Notes: generated by a model not told the origin, from the sequence alone. A stretch of DNA of 20,373 bases from an uncultured Alphaproteobacteria bacterium (GCA_903939555.1 CAJAHV010000315.1:1-20373); one strand, 5' to 3'. Shown: positions 1 through 8,976, counted from the first letter of the stretch. Translations and numbers: made by a program.

Positions 1-3000
1 GCGGCGCTCGGCAGTGTAACCGAACGGGTCTAATGCTGTCCCACGCAGGCGCTTGCCCTTGGCGAGCAACCCGAAAGCGGTGAGGATCCACGGACCGAAG
101 CTGCGCTTCCTGGGCCGGCCGGTGGCGGCATCGATACCGCCAAGGAAGGGCGGAGCGAGTTGCACCTTTATGGCGCCGGCGCTGAACTGTGCCTCGAAAG
201 CAGCTTTGAACCGGCCATCCGAATAGAGCCTGCCTACTTCATATTCATCTTTGTATGCTAGTAGTTTGTAGTAACTTCTTGCTATGGCTTCTGCGAATTT
301 GTCACCCCGCGCGTGACGCGCCTTGCCGACCAGCGCCGTAAAGCGCGCGGCATAGGCGGCATCCTGATAGGCGATCAGATCGGCGCTGCGGCGCGCGATG
401 ACCTCGTCGAGCGTCCGTGCCGGCGGTGCGGGTGCTGGACCGCGCGCTGCTTCGACAAGGGTAGCAATCAGGTCGGGCCGCGCGGCGAGAAGCCGGCCGA
501 GGCCGAAGGCGCGCTTGTTGAAATCGACCGCGACGCCGTTGAGTTCAATCGCCGCTGCGATGCTGGCGCGTTGCAGCGGGATCAGGCCCTTTTGCCAAGC
601 ATAGCCCATCAACAGGATGTTCGAGGCAATGGCGTCACCCATCAATGCCACCGCAACGGTATCGGCGGCGATGAAATCACAGGCATTGGGATTGGACGCG
701 GCGCGAATGGCCTTTTCAACCTGTGCCGAGCGGAAATCCAGGTCGCGGTTGCGCACGAAATCGGCGGTCGGCGCGATATCGGCGTTGGCAACGACGGCCG
801 TCCGGGTCGGGACCATCAGTGACTGGGTTGGTTTGTCCGCCGCGACAACCGCGTCGCAGGCGAGCACCAGATCGGCCGCGCCGGCGATGATGCGCGGGCT
901 GAGCAGGTCGTCATTCTTTGCCGCGAGCCGGACGTGTGAATAGACGGCACCGCCTTTTTGCGCCAGCCCGGCCATGTCGGCCGTTGTGCTTGCAAGGCCC
1001 TCGATATGCCCGGCAGTGCCAAGCAACGCCGAAACGGTAAGCACGCCGGTGCCGCCGATACCGGTGACCATGATGTTGAAACCATGGCCAGGCGCCGGGA
1101 CGGCGGGTTCAGGCAAGTCCGAAAGGTCGAAATCATTGGCGGATGATTTCCGGACTTCGGCGCCTTCGACTTCAACAAAACTCGGACAAAACCCCTTCAA
1201 GCAACTGTAATCCTTGTTACAGCTTGATTGGTTTATCCGACGCTTGCGGCCGAATTCGGTTTCCAGCGGTTCTATCGAAACGCAATTCGATTGCACCGAA
1301 CAATCGCCGCAGCCTTCGCAGACGGCGCTGTTGATGAAGATGCGCTTTTTGGGGTCGTCCATCAGCTTGCGCTTGCGGCGGCGGCGCTTTTCGGCAGCAC
1401 AGGTCTGGTCGAAGATGATGACGGTGCACCCCGGCGTCGTGGCGAATTCAGCCTGGATATTGGGCAGGGCGGAACGATCGAGCAGGCGGACGCCGGCTGG
1501 CAGGGCAACGCCCTTGTAGCGCGCCATATCCTCGGTCAGCACCGCGACCTTTTTGGTATGTTCGGCGACCATTTGTGCGGCGATCTGGTCAACGCCGAGT
1601 TCGCCATCGTGTTTCTGGCCGCCTGTCATCGCAACGGCGTCGTTGTAGAGGATCTTGTAGGTAATGTTGACGCCCGCGGCGATCGACTGGCGGATGGCGA
1701 GCAGGCCGGAGTGGAAATAGGTGCCATCGCCGAGATTGGCGAAGACGTGGGTTTCGTTGGTGAAGGGTGCTTCCCCGACCCAGGTGACACCTTCGCCGCC
1801 CATCTGGGTGAAGGTTTCGGCCCTGTCCATCCAAAGCGCCATGATGTGGCAGCCGATGCCGGCGAGCGCGCGGCTGCCTTCCGGCGGCTTGGTCGAGCTA
1901 TTGTGCGGACAGCCCGAGCAGAAATATGGCGAGCGCTTGATCGGCGTAATGAAGGCGTCGGACTTGCGGGTCTGGTCGCCGAAGAAGGCCAGCGTTTGCC
2001 GGATGGTTTCGGTATCGTGATAGCGTTGGATGCGTGCCGCGATGACATTGGCGATGGCACCCGCGGTCAGTTCATTGTCGGGGCTGAGCAGCCATTTGCC
2101 GTCTTCGTCGTGCTTGCCGACGACGCGCGGGCGCACGGCTTCGCGCCAGTTATAGAGCTGCCATTTGAGTTGATGTTCGATGAATTCGCGCTTTTCCTCG
2201 ATGACGAGGACTTCTTCAAGCCCTTCGGCAAAGGCGCGCATGCCATCGGGTTCGAGCGGCCAGGGCATGCCGACCTTGTAGACCCGCAGGCCGATATCGG
2301 TCGCCACACAGGCATCGATGCCCAATTTGTCGAGCGCTTCCATCGTATCGGCGAAGGCCTTGCCGGTGGTCACGATGCCGAAGCGCGGTTTGGGTGTATC
2401 CCATACAACCCGGTCGATCCGGTTGGCCCGGGCAAAGGCGAGGGCCGCAAAGCCCTTGAAGCGTTGCAGGCGGGTGTCTTCCTCGCGCCAGATGTCGCCG
2501 TTGCGGATATGGACGCCGCCTTCGGGGAAATCGAAGTCCGGCATGATGATCGAACGCGCTTCGGTGGCGAGATCGACGGTGGCGCTGGTTTCGACCGTGT
2601 CGGCGGTGGCCTTGAAGCCAACCCAGGTGCCGGCAAAACGGCTCATGGCCAGCCCGAGCAAGCCATATTCGACGAATTCGTGCACCGAGGCCGGCGCGAG
2701 GAAGGGCACGAAGGCCGCCTGGAAATTATGGTCGGACTGGTGGGGCAGGGTGGACGATTTGGCGCCATGATCGTCACCGACGATGGCCAGGACGCCGCCG
2801 TTGGGCGAGGTGCCGGCGGCATTGGCGTGTTTGAGCACGTCCATGGCCCGATCGAGGCCGGGGCCCTTGCCATACCAGATGCCGAAAACGCCATCGACCG
2901 TTGCGCCAGGCCGCATGCCGACGTGCTGCGACCCCCAGACTGCCGTGGCGCCGAGTTCTTCGTTGACGCCCGGAACGAAAACAATGTTGCGCTCGGCGAG

Positions 3001-3216
3001 CAGCTTTTTGGCGCGCCACAACTCCTGATCGTAGCTGCCCAATGGTGAACCGCGATACCCCGAGATGAACCCGCCGGTATTGAGACCCGCAGCCTTGTCG
3101 CGCGCCTGCTGCACGAGTGGCAGGCGGACCAGTGCCTGCACGCCAGACATGAACACCCGCCCTTCGGTAAAGCGGTATTTGTCATCAAGTGTTATAGGCA
3201 GCAGACTGGCAACCAT
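1..3216 (-). CDS. Indolepyruvate:ferredoxin oxidoreductase, fused single-chain type (partial, C-terminus off left edge)
   Basis: This enzyme oxidatively decarboxylates aryl pyruvates from aromatic amino-acid transamination to aryl-acetyl-CoA, passing electrons to ferredoxin. The frame is open from the start codon through base 1, giving 1072 residues; fused proteobacterial members run to roughly 1150-1170, so about the last tenth is missing. The N-terminus carries the family block ISGYRGSPLG. The thiamine-diphosphate motif is GDGT at residues 496-499 with N525-D526 in NDAVAMTGG (GDG-X26-N). An iron-sulfur cysteine cluster follows at C633, C636, C639 and C645 (CEGCGDCSVQSNC), with further cysteines about 20-35 residues on (SCLKGFCPSF). 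The last visible residues, around LRGTALDPFGYTAERR, match the C-terminal region of this family. The start at 3216 is chosen for an AGGAG motif 8 bases upstream; an in-frame ATG at 3240 lacks one. Its promoter is listed separately. Identification is from family knowledge, without a database search. Confidence 0.94.
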   Translation of the reverse strand, partial: MVASLLPITLDDKYRFTEGRVFMSGVQALVRLPLVQQARDKAAGLNTGGFISGYRGSPLGSYDQELWRAKKLLAERNIVFVPGVNEELGATAVWGSQHVGMRPGATVDGVFGIWYGKGPGLDRAMDVLKHANAAGTSPNGGVLAIVGDDHGAKSSTLPHQSDHNFQAAFVPFLAPASVHEFVEYGLLGLAMSRFAGTWVGFKATADTVETSATVDLATEARSIIMPDFDFPEGGVHIRNGDIWREEDTRLQRFKGFAALAFARANRIDRVVWDTPKPRFGIVTTGKAFADTMEALDKLGIDACVATDIGLRVYKVGMPWPLEPDGMRAFAEGLEEVLVIEEKREFIEHQLKWQLYNWREAVRPRVVGKHDEDGKWLLSPDNELTAGAIANVIAARIQRYHDTETIRQTLAFFGDQTRKSDAFITPIKRSPYFCSGCPHNSSTKPPEGSRALAGIGCHIMALWMDRAETFTQMGGEGVTWVGEAPFTNETHVFANLGDGTYFHSGLLAIRQSIAAGVNITYKILYNDAVAMTGGQKHDGELGVDQIAAQMVAEHTKKVAVLTEDMARYKGVALPAGVRLLDRSALPNIQAEFATTPGCTVIIFDQTCAAEKRRRRKRKLMDDPKKRIFINSAVCEGCGDCSVQSNCVSIEPLETEFGRKRRINQSSCNKDYSCLKGFCPSFVEVEGAEVRKSSANDFDLSDLPEPAVPAPGHGFNIMVTGIGGTGVLTVSALLGTAGHIEGLASTTADMAGLAQKGGAVYSHVRLAAKNDDLLSPRIIAGAADLVLACDAVVAADKPTQSLMVPTRTAVVANADIAPTADFVRNRDLDFRSAQVEKAIRAASNPNACDFIAADTVAVALMGDAIASNILLMGYAWQKGLIPLQRASIAAAIELNGVAVDFNKRAFGLGRLLAARPDLIATLVEAARGPAPAPPARTLDEVIARRSADLIAYQDAAYAARFTALVGKARHARGDKFAEAIARSYYKLLAYKDEYEVGRLYSDGRFKAAFEAQFSAGAIKVQLAPPFLGGIDAATGRPRKRSFGPWILTAFGLLAKGKRLRGTALDPFGYTAERR

Positions 3217-3244
3217 TGCAGGTTCTCCTGTTGCAAGCATCAAG

Positions 3245-3280
3245 TAGGTCAATAATACTGACCTTTTGCTGCCTTGGCAA
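3245..3280 (-). promoter_or_regulatory. Putative sigma70-type promoter of the indolepyruvate oxidoreductase gene
   Basis: On the minus strand, TTGCCA (3275-3280) is followed after exactly 17 bases by TATTAT (3252-3257). This is a good match to the -35/-10 consensus and would start transcription near 3245, about 30 bases before the start codon. It is a prediction from sequence only. Confidence 0.55.
3246..3264. promoter_or_regulatory. Inverted repeat over the -10 box, candidate operator
   Basis: The arms AGGTCA (3246-3251) and TGACCT (3259-3264) form a perfect 6-base inverted repeat separated by 7 A/T-rich bases. The repeat brackets the predicted -10 box of the oxidoreductase gene, the usual position for a repressor site. 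The bound regulator is not visible in this window. A weak hairpin is the alternative reading, because four T residues follow on the plus strand. Confidence 0.4.
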
Positions 3281-3362
3281 GTCCTGTCGCTACGGCCAGA
3301 TGCGACTGGTCAAGAAGCCAAAAGGATGGTTGGCTGACTGCACGGGCCGGGCGAGGAGAATC

Positions 3363-4094
3363 ATGCCGATCCATCATCCACCTCGCGGTAGCCGCGTGCC
3401 GGTGCTCGTGGCTTCCTACAACATCCAGAAAGGCATTGGTGCCGATCTGCAGCGTCGGCCCCACCGCACGCTGGCGGTGCTGCGCGAAATGGGGGCCGAT
3501 ATCATGGTCCTCCAGGAAGCCGACCGCCGTTTCGGCGCCCGGCAATCTGCGCTCCCGATCGACGAAATCCGGGCGCATGGCTGGCGACCGGTGCCCTTCG
3601 AAACCCGTCCCGGTTCGATTGGCTGGCATGGCAATGCCGTGCTGGTCAGTGACCGGGTGACGGTCACCGGTCATGCCACGTTGCCGATCCCGGCGCTGGA
3701 ACCGCGCGGGGCCGTCCTCGCCGATCTTGATGTAGATGGCGTAATGTTGCGGGTCATCGGGATGCATCTCGATCTGTCGGGCTTTCGGCGGCGGTATCAG
3801 GCGCAGGCTATTCTGGCGCACCTCGTCCGCCACCCCGGCGACCCGCCAGTCCTGGCGATGGGCGATCTCAATGAATGGCGCGCGACGGCGGCGGCGATTG
3901 CCGATTTTTCATCGGTGCTCACGCCGGTGAAAACGGGCCCGAGCTTTCACTCGCGTCTGCCGGTGGCGGGACTCGACCGCATTTTCATCAGCCCCGGGAT
4001 CGCCGTGACCGGGTCGGGGGTGCACCACAGCCCGCTCGCCAGCGTGGCGTCGGATCACCTGCCGGTCTGGGCGCGGCTGGAATTGTCGCGATGA
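3363..4094 (+). CDS. Endonuclease/exonuclease/phosphatase (EEP) family hydrolase, YbhP-like
   Basis: A 243-residue member of the DNase I-like metal-dependent phosphoesterase fold. The motifs appear in canonical order: SYNIQKG (N20), LQEAD (E52, metal ligand), GMHLDLSG (H135), MGDLNEW (D168 and N170), GLDRIF (D205) and SDHLP (D231 and H232, catalytic His). The substrate cannot be read from sequence; this fold covers nucleases, sphingomyelinases and inositol phosphatases. The start at 3363 is chosen for a GAGGAG motif (3353-3358) just upstream. The frame is open back to 3216, but that extension runs into the divergent promoter region. There is no obvious signal peptide. The stop overlaps the start of the next gene as ATGA. 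The pairing recalls Escherichia coli ybhP-clsB, where an EEP protein is encoded beside a cardiolipin synthase, so a role in phospholipid metabolism is a reasonable inference. Confidence 0.86.
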   Translation: MPIHHPPRGSRVPVLVASYNIQKGIGADLQRRPHRTLAVLREMGADIMVLQEADRRFGARQSALPIDEIRAHGWRPVPFETRPGSIGWHGNAVLVSDRVTVTGHATLPIPALEPRGAVLADLDVDGVMLRVIGMHLDLSGFRRRYQAQAILAHLVRHPGDPPVLAMGDLNEWRATAAAIADFSSVLTPVKTGPSFHSRLPVAGLDRIFISPGIAVTGSGVHHSPLASVASDHLPVWARLELSR

Positions 4095-5626
4095 TCGTGG
4101 CGCTCGCGGTGCTGGCCGGGATCATGTTGCTGCATCGCCTGGCATGCTGGCGCTATCGCTTGCCGGCGGTGCGTATCGCCGATGACGCGCCGGCATTGCC
4201 GGCGCTGTCAGCCATGCCGACGACGCGCCCGGGGTTGACTGGTGTTTACGCGCTCGATGATGCCCGGCAAGCCTTTGCGGCGCGGGTGCTGCTGGTTCGC
4301 AAAGCGCAGACCTGTCTCGATGTGCAATATTATATCTGGCATCGCGATACCTCGGGCCTGCTGCTGCTCGATGAACTTCGCAAGGCCGCCGATCGCGGCG
4401 TGCGGGTGCGGCTGCTGCTGGATGACAATGGCATCGCCGGACTCGATCCGATATTGACCGCGCTTGCCGGGCATCCCTTCATTTCTGTACGGTTGTTCAA
4501 CCCGTTCGTCATCCGCCGACCCAAGGCGATCGGCTATCTGCTCGATTTCCGGCGGCTTAACCGGCGGATGCACAACAAGAGTTTTACCGCTGATGCCCGC
4601 TTCACCATTTTGGGTGGACGCAATATCGGTGATGAATATCTTGGTGCCAGTGAAAAGGCGCTGTTTGCCGATCTCGATGTCTTTGCGACGGGGGCGGCAG
4701 TCACCGATGTCGCGGCCGATTTCGAACGGTACTGGCAATCGGATTCGGCCTGGCCGGCAACGCAGTTCCTGCCGGTCGTTGCCGACGGATTGGCGCGTTT
4801 CGATGCCGAAATCGCCGCGCTCAAGCTGACACCGCTGGCGCGCGATTTTGCCCATGTCGTGCGCGAAGGCTTTGCCCGGCGGCTGGTGAGCGGCGAACTG
4901 GCGCTGGAATGGGCCCCGGCGGTCTTGCTCAGTGATGATCCCGCCAAGGGGCTGGGCACGGTTGCCGAAGCGCGCCTGGTCGGGACGCGGCTCTCTCATG
5001 CTATCGGCGAGCCAAGCCGGGAACTGACGCTGGTATCAGCCTATTTCGTGCCCACTGCGGCCGGGGTAGCGGCGTTTGCGAGCATGGCGGCACGTGGCGC
5101 CAAGGTGCAGGTGATGACAAACGCGCTGCAGACCAACGATGTCGCGATGGTCCACGCCGGTTATGCGCCAAGCCGCAAGCCGCTTCTCCGATCCGGCGTT
5201 CGTTTGTGGGAATTGAAGGGTACGGACCCGGCCAAGCGGGCGCGCCTGCGGTTTCGCCGCCCTTCGGCACAAAAGGCCGGCACGATTTTCCGGTCGAATG
5301 GTTCGGCGCTGCACGCCAAGACCTTTGCCGTCGACAGGCAACGATTGTTCGTCGGCTCGTTTAATTTCGATCCGCGTTCCGTGCGGCTCAATACCGAAAT
5401 GGGGTTGCTGATTGACAGTCCAGTGCTGGCCGGGCGGCTGCACAGCATGTTCGATGCAGATATCAGCGGGGTCGCCTATGAAGTTCGGCTGTGCGGGAGC
5501 AATCTGATCTGGGCAGAGACGAGCGAGGCAGGCGAAATTATCCACCGTCGCGAGCCCGGGACCGGGCCGGTGCAACGGCTGATAATCGCGATGCTGATGC
5601 ATTTTCCGGTGAAGTGGTTGCTGTAG
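4091..5626 (+). CDS. Phospholipase D-family protein, ClsC-like cardiolipin synthase
   Basis: A 511-residue protein with two HKD motifs, the signature of the phospholipase D superfamily: H161-K163-D168 (HNKSFTAD), followed by GGRNIGDEY, and H408-K410-D415 (HAKTFAVD), followed by GSFNFDPRS. The GGRNI-DEY block after the first HKD and the C-terminal PVKWLL end resemble E. coli ClsC (YmdC). That enzyme makes cardiolipin by phosphatidyl transfer. A hydrophobic N-terminal segment (residues 1-17, MIVALAVLAGIMLLHRL) is a likely membrane anchor. The start at 4091 is chosen because its ATG overlaps the upstream TGA (ATGA), implying translational coupling. The frame extends upstream to 3875, but only inside the EEP gene. 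The substrate (phosphatidylglycerol or phosphatidylethanolamine as donor) is not determined by sequence, and a phospholipase is the alternative. Confidence 0.88.
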   Translation: MIVALAVLAGIMLLHRLACWRYRLPAVRIADDAPALPALSAMPTTRPGLTGVYALDDARQAFAARVLLVRKAQTCLDVQYYIWHRDTSGLLLLDELRKAADRGVRVRLLLDDNGIAGLDPILTALAGHPFISVRLFNPFVIRRPKAIGYLLDFRRLNRRMHNKSFTADARFTILGGRNIGDEYLGASEKALFADLDVFATGAAVTDVAADFERYWQSDSAWPATQFLPVVADGLARFDAEIAALKLTPLARDFAHVVREGFARRLVSGELALEWAPAVLLSDDPAKGLGTVAEARLVGTRLSHAIGEPSRELTLVSAYFVPTAAGVAAFASMAARGAKVQVMTNALQTNDVAMVHAGYAPSRKPLLRSGVRLWELKGTDPAKRARLRFRRPSAQKAGTIFRSNGSALHAKTFAVDRQRLFVGSFNFDPRSVRLNTEMGLLIDSPVLAGRLHSMFDADISGVAYEVRLCGSNLIWAETSEAGEIIHRREPGTGPVQRLIIAMLMHFPVKWLL

Positions 5627-5697
5627 GCGCAGGCGGCATCTGGTCAGCCATACCGGAGCCGTGTCCGGTGGTGACGACAGCAACTATGCCCGCCGCG

Positions 5698-7392
5698 TCA
5701 GTCCAGTCCGGTGATCATCCCACTCGCGTCGACCCCGATGCGGTTGGCCGCCGGCTGTTTCGGCAGGCCGGGCATGGTGTTGATGGCACCGCACAGCGCG
5801 ACAACAAAGCCGGCTCCGGCCGACAGCCGAACCTCGCGGATCGACAGCTGGTGCCCGGTGGTGGCGCCGCGGATCGTCTCGTCGGCGGTAAAGCTGTACG
5901 GCGTCTTGGCCATGCAGACGGGCAGGGCGCCGAAGCCCTGTTTTTCGAACAGCGCCAGTTGCCGAACTGCGGCCTGGCTGAGCGCGATATCGGCGGCGCG
6001 ATAGATTTTTTGCGCCACGGTCCGCAGCTTGTCGGCGAGTGGCAGGTTGTCGCCGTAAAGCGGCCGGAACGCCGCTGTGCCGGCATCGGCAAGCGCGGCG
6101 ACGCTCTGTGCCAGCGCTTCGGCACCGGCGGGGCCTTCGCCCCAATGGCGGCACAGATGCGCCGGCACGCCGAGCACGTCGCGGCAATGATCGATGACCA
6201 TGGCATGTTCGGCGGCGGTGTCCGAGGTGAAGACATTGAGCGCGACAACGACCGGAATACCGAAGCCCGCCATGTTTTCGACATGGCGGGACAGGTTGGC
6301 CAGTCCGGCGGCGAGTACGGCGGGGTTTTCGGCGCCCAGTTCGCCAAGGGTCGCGCCGCCATGATATTTTAGCGCGCGTACCGTTGCGACAATCACCGCC
6401 ACATCCGGGGCGAGGCCGGCGCTACGGCATTTGATGTTGCAGAATTTTTCGGCTCCAAGATCGGCACCGAAGCCGGCTTCGGTAACCGTGAACTCGCCCA
6501 GTGCGAGCGCGGCGCGGGTAGCGACAACCGAATTGCAGCCATGCGCGATATTGGCGAATGGCCCGCCGTGGATAAGCGCTGCCGAACCGGCGATGGTCTG
6601 CACCAGATTGGGCTGCATCGCTTCGACAAGCAGGGCGGTCATCGCACCGGCAGCGCCGATATCGCCAGCGGTAACAAATGTCCCGGCTTCGTCGCGGCCG
6701 ATGCGGATGCGGGCTAGGCGGATCTGGAGGTCGGCCAGATCATCGGCAAGGCACAGGATCGCCATGATTTCCGACGCGACGGTGATGTCGAAACCCGTCG
6801 CGCGCGCCGGAGCGTTGCCGGCCCCGCTGCCGGAACTCAGGCCGGTGGCGATCTGGCGCAGTGCGCGGTCGTTCATGTCGAGCACGCGGCGCCATGTGAC
6901 ATGGCGGGCATCGAGCGGCACGCCGGTGGCGGTCGGCAGGCGATAATGCAGGGCATTGTCGATAAGCGCCGCCAGCAGGTTGTGCGCCGACGTGATGGCG
7001 TGAAAATCACCAGTGAAGTGCAGGTTGATCTTGTCCATCGGAAGCACTTGCGACTGGCCGCCGCCCGTTGCGCCGCCCTTGCGCCCGAACACCGGGCCCA
7101 GCGACGGTTCGCGCAGCGCGATGACGGTGCGGCGGCCGATGCGGTTGAGTGCGTCGCCAAGCCCGATGGTCGTTGTCGTCTTGCCTTCGCCCGCCGGAGT
7201 CGGGTTGATCGCGGTGACCAGCACCAGCTTGCCGGTGGGTTGCGAACGTAACCGCGCGAGTGTCGTGGCGGCGAGCTTGGCAACATGGTGGCCGTGCGGC
7301 ACGAGGTCGGCGGGGTCGAGCCCGATGTTGGCAGCAATAACGCTGATGGGGTGCAGGGGCGCGGCCCGGGCAATCTCGATGTCACTGGCCAT
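5698..7392 (-). CDS. fhs: Formate-tetrahydrofolate ligase
   Basis: A cytosolic enzyme (EC 6.3.4.3) that activates formate with ATP to give 10-formyltetrahydrofolate, feeding purine synthesis and the one-carbon pool. At 564 residues it is close to the usual 555-560. The P-loop TPAGEGKT is at residues 65-72. It is followed by the family blocks REPSLGPVFGRKGG, GGGQSQVLPMDKINLHFTGD, TWRRVLDMNDRALR and TEAGFGADLGAEKF, and near the C-terminus by PVCMAKTPYSF and SAGAGFVVALCG. These leave little doubt about identity. The ATG at 7392 has a GAGGGA motif about 8 bases upstream. The gene is divergent from cydAB and converges on the ClsC-like gene with a 71-base gap. I see no folD or purU beside it, so it appears to be a single-gene unit. 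Confidence 0.97.
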   Translation of the reverse strand: MASDIEIARAAPLHPISVIAANIGLDPADLVPHGHHVAKLAATTLARLRSQPTGKLVLVTAINPTPAGEGKTTTTIGLGDALNRIGRRTVIALREPSLGPVFGRKGGATGGGQSQVLPMDKINLHFTGDFHAITSAHNLLAALIDNALHYRLPTATGVPLDARHVTWRRVLDMNDRALRQIATGLSSGSGAGNAPARATGFDITVASEIMAILCLADDLADLQIRLARIRIGRDEAGTFVTAGDIGAAGAMTALLVEAMQPNLVQTIAGSAALIHGGPFANIAHGCNSVVATRAALALGEFTVTEAGFGADLGAEKFCNIKCRSAGLAPDVAVIVATVRALKYHGGATLGELGAENPAVLAAGLANLSRHVENMAGFGIPVVVALNVFTSDTAAEHAMVIDHCRDVLGVPAHLCRHWGEGPAGAEALAQSVAALADAGTAAFRPLYGDNLPLADKLRTVAQKIYRAADIALSQAAVRQLALFEKQGFGALPVCMAKTPYSFTADETIRGATTGHQLSIREVRLSAGAGFVVALCGAINTMPGLPKQPAANRIGVDASGMITGLD

Positions 7393-7490
7393 GATACATT
7401 TCCCTCAAGGGTCAATTGTCGTTCTATCGCATCAGGAACGAAAATCCAGTCATGTGAATGCTGTGACGCAGGACAGGTGCGCCGAAAAGC

Positions 7491-7520
7491 TTGCATCCCC
7501 TGCGCTGGCTTCTGCTATAC
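7491..7520 (+). promoter_or_regulatory. Putative promoter of cydAB
   Basis: TTGCAT (7491-7496) and CTATAC (7515-7520) are separated by 18 bases. The CTATA-type -10 box is common in alphaproteobacterial promoters. Transcription would begin near 7527, leaving a leader of about 24 bases. I did not find a convincing FNR box (TTGAT-N4-ATCAA) in 7393-7550. Confidence 0.45.
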
Positions 7521-7550
7521 CTTGGCGGATTGCCGCAGCGGGGGCCTGCC

Positions 7551-8972
7551 ATGTTCGACGCTATTTCCGCCATAGCCTTGGCCCGGCTTCAGTTTGCCTT
7601 CACGGTGTCGTTCCATTTCATCTTTCCGTCCTTTACCATCGGGCTGGCCAGTTATCTGATGGTGCTTGAAGGTCTGTGGCTGAAGACCGGGCGTGATGTT
7701 TATCTGCAATTGTTCCGGTACTGGCTGAAGATCTTTGCCATCACGTTCGGCATGGGTGTCGTGTCGGGAATTGTCATGGCGTATCAGTTCGGTACCAACT
7801 GGGCGGTATTTTCCGACAAGGCGGGGCCGGTGATCGGACCGCTGATGGCCTATGAAGTGCTCACGGCTTTCTTCCTCGAAGCCGGGTTCCTCGGTGTGAT
7901 GCTGTTCGGATTGGAAAAGGTCGGCCGGAAACTGCATTTCGTCGCGACCTGTATGGTGGCTCTCGGCACAGCGATTTCGACTTTCTGGATCATCGCGGTC
8001 AACAGTTGGATGCACACGCCGGCGGGCTATGCCATCAATGCCGACGGGCAGTTCTTTACCACCAGTTGGTGGGCTGTGATCTTCAACCCGTCGATGCCCT
8101 ATCGCCTCGTGCACGTGCTGTTGGCAGCCTATCTCACAACGGCGTTGGTTGTCGGTGGTGCCGGGGCCTGGCATCTGCTCAAGGATCGGCGCGAGAGCCG
8201 GGCGCCGCGCGAAGGCACGCGCATCATGTTTTCCATGGCGATGTGGATGGCGGCGATCGTCGCACCGCTGCAGATCTACGCTGGCCACGTCCATGGCGAG
8301 AACACGCTAGAATATCAGCCCGCCAAGATTTCGGCGATGGAGGGCCATTATCAAAGCTACCCAGGTGGCCCGGGCGGTGGCGCGCCACTTATCTTGTTCG
8401 GCCTGCCCGATGATGTCGCACAGGTCATGCGCTACAAGCTCGAAATTCCGCAGATTGGCTCGATAATCCTGAAGAGTGACATCGAGGCGCCGCTCGACGG
8501 GCTCGACAAGGTGGCGCCCGAAAACCGCGCGCCGGTGGCGATCACCTTCTGGTCGTTCCGGCTGATGGTCGGCATCGGCCTGCTGATGCTCGTCATGGGG
8601 GTCTGGAGCCTGTGGGCGCGGCTGCGCGGCAATCTTTTTGGCAACCCCTGGCTGCACCGGCTGGCGTTGTTGATGGGGCCATCGGGCTTCGTTGCCGTGC
8701 TGGCCGGCTGGACGACGACCGAAGTCGGGCGTCAGCCCTTCACGATCTTCGGATTGCTGCGTACCGCCGACAGTGCGTCGCCGTTGGCAGCCCCGGCAGT
8801 GGCGGCGTCGCTGGTCGCTTTCGTCATCGTCTATTTCGCGGTGTTCGGCGTTGGCACCTGGTTCATCATCAATCTGATGGGTCATGAACCCCATCCGGGA
8901 GAAACCGGGCCCATGCGTGGTGAGACCACCCGTGCCGCCGGTGCCATTCCTGATATCGCCTTGGCGGAGTGA
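7551..8972 (+). CDS. cydA: Cytochrome bd-type quinol oxidase subunit I (cyanide-insensitive/CIO-like)
   Basis: The haem-bearing subunit of the bd-type quinol oxidase, an integral inner-membrane protein that reduces oxygen to water with electrons from ubiquinol. It has 473 residues. Visible ligands by family position are H22 (SFHFIFP) for the high-spin haems, and H188 (RLVHVLLAAY) and M339 (FWSFRLMVGIG) for haem b558. The conserved acidic YEVLTAFFLEAGFLG helix and a GRQPF block are present. The equivalent of E. coli M393 falls at 339, so the quinol-binding Q-loop is short, which is typical of CIO-type enzymes. The start at 7551 gives the conserved family N-terminus; the frame is open to 7491, but that would place the predicted promoter inside the gene. 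The ribosome-binding site is weak. cydB follows after 4 bases. Confidence 0.97.
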   Translation: MFDAISAIALARLQFAFTVSFHFIFPSFTIGLASYLMVLEGLWLKTGRDVYLQLFRYWLKIFAITFGMGVVSGIVMAYQFGTNWAVFSDKAGPVIGPLMAYEVLTAFFLEAGFLGVMLFGLEKVGRKLHFVATCMVALGTAISTFWIIAVNSWMHTPAGYAINADGQFFTTSWWAVIFNPSMPYRLVHVLLAAYLTTALVVGGAGAWHLLKDRRESRAPREGTRIMFSMAMWMAAIVAPLQIYAGHVHGENTLEYQPAKISAMEGHYQSYPGGPGGGAPLILFGLPDDVAQVMRYKLEIPQIGSIILKSDIEAPLDGLDKVAPENRAPVAITFWSFRLMVGIGLLMLVMGVWSLWARLRGNLFGNPWLHRLALLMGPSGFVAVLAGWTTTEVGRQPFTIFGLLRTADSASPLAAPAVAASLVAFVIVYFAVFGVGTWFIINLMGHEPHPGETGPMRGETTRAAGAIPDIALAE

Positions 8973-8976
8973 TAAC

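Noticed and set aside
1228..3048. A 606-codon open frame on the plus strand
   Set aside because: It lies antisense to the indolepyruvate oxidoreductase gene, whose protein matches its family throughout. The antisense translation shows no recognisable motif. Long mirror frames are expected in GC-rich genes with strong third-position bias.
3875..4090. An upstream extension of the ClsC-like frame by 72 codons
   Set aside because: It lies wholly within the EEP gene in another frame; the ATGA overlap at 4091 and the hydrophobic N-terminus give a better start.
5652..5669. ACCGGA/TCCGGT inverted repeat between the ClsC-like gene and fhs as a bidirectional terminator
   Set aside because: The stem is only six base pairs and no T-run follows on either strand.
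7393..7490. TGTGA-type half-sites in the fhs-cydA spacer as a CRP/FNR site
   Set aside because: The TGTGA copies are direct repeats rather than an inverted pair, and no TTGAT-N4-ATCAA motif is present.
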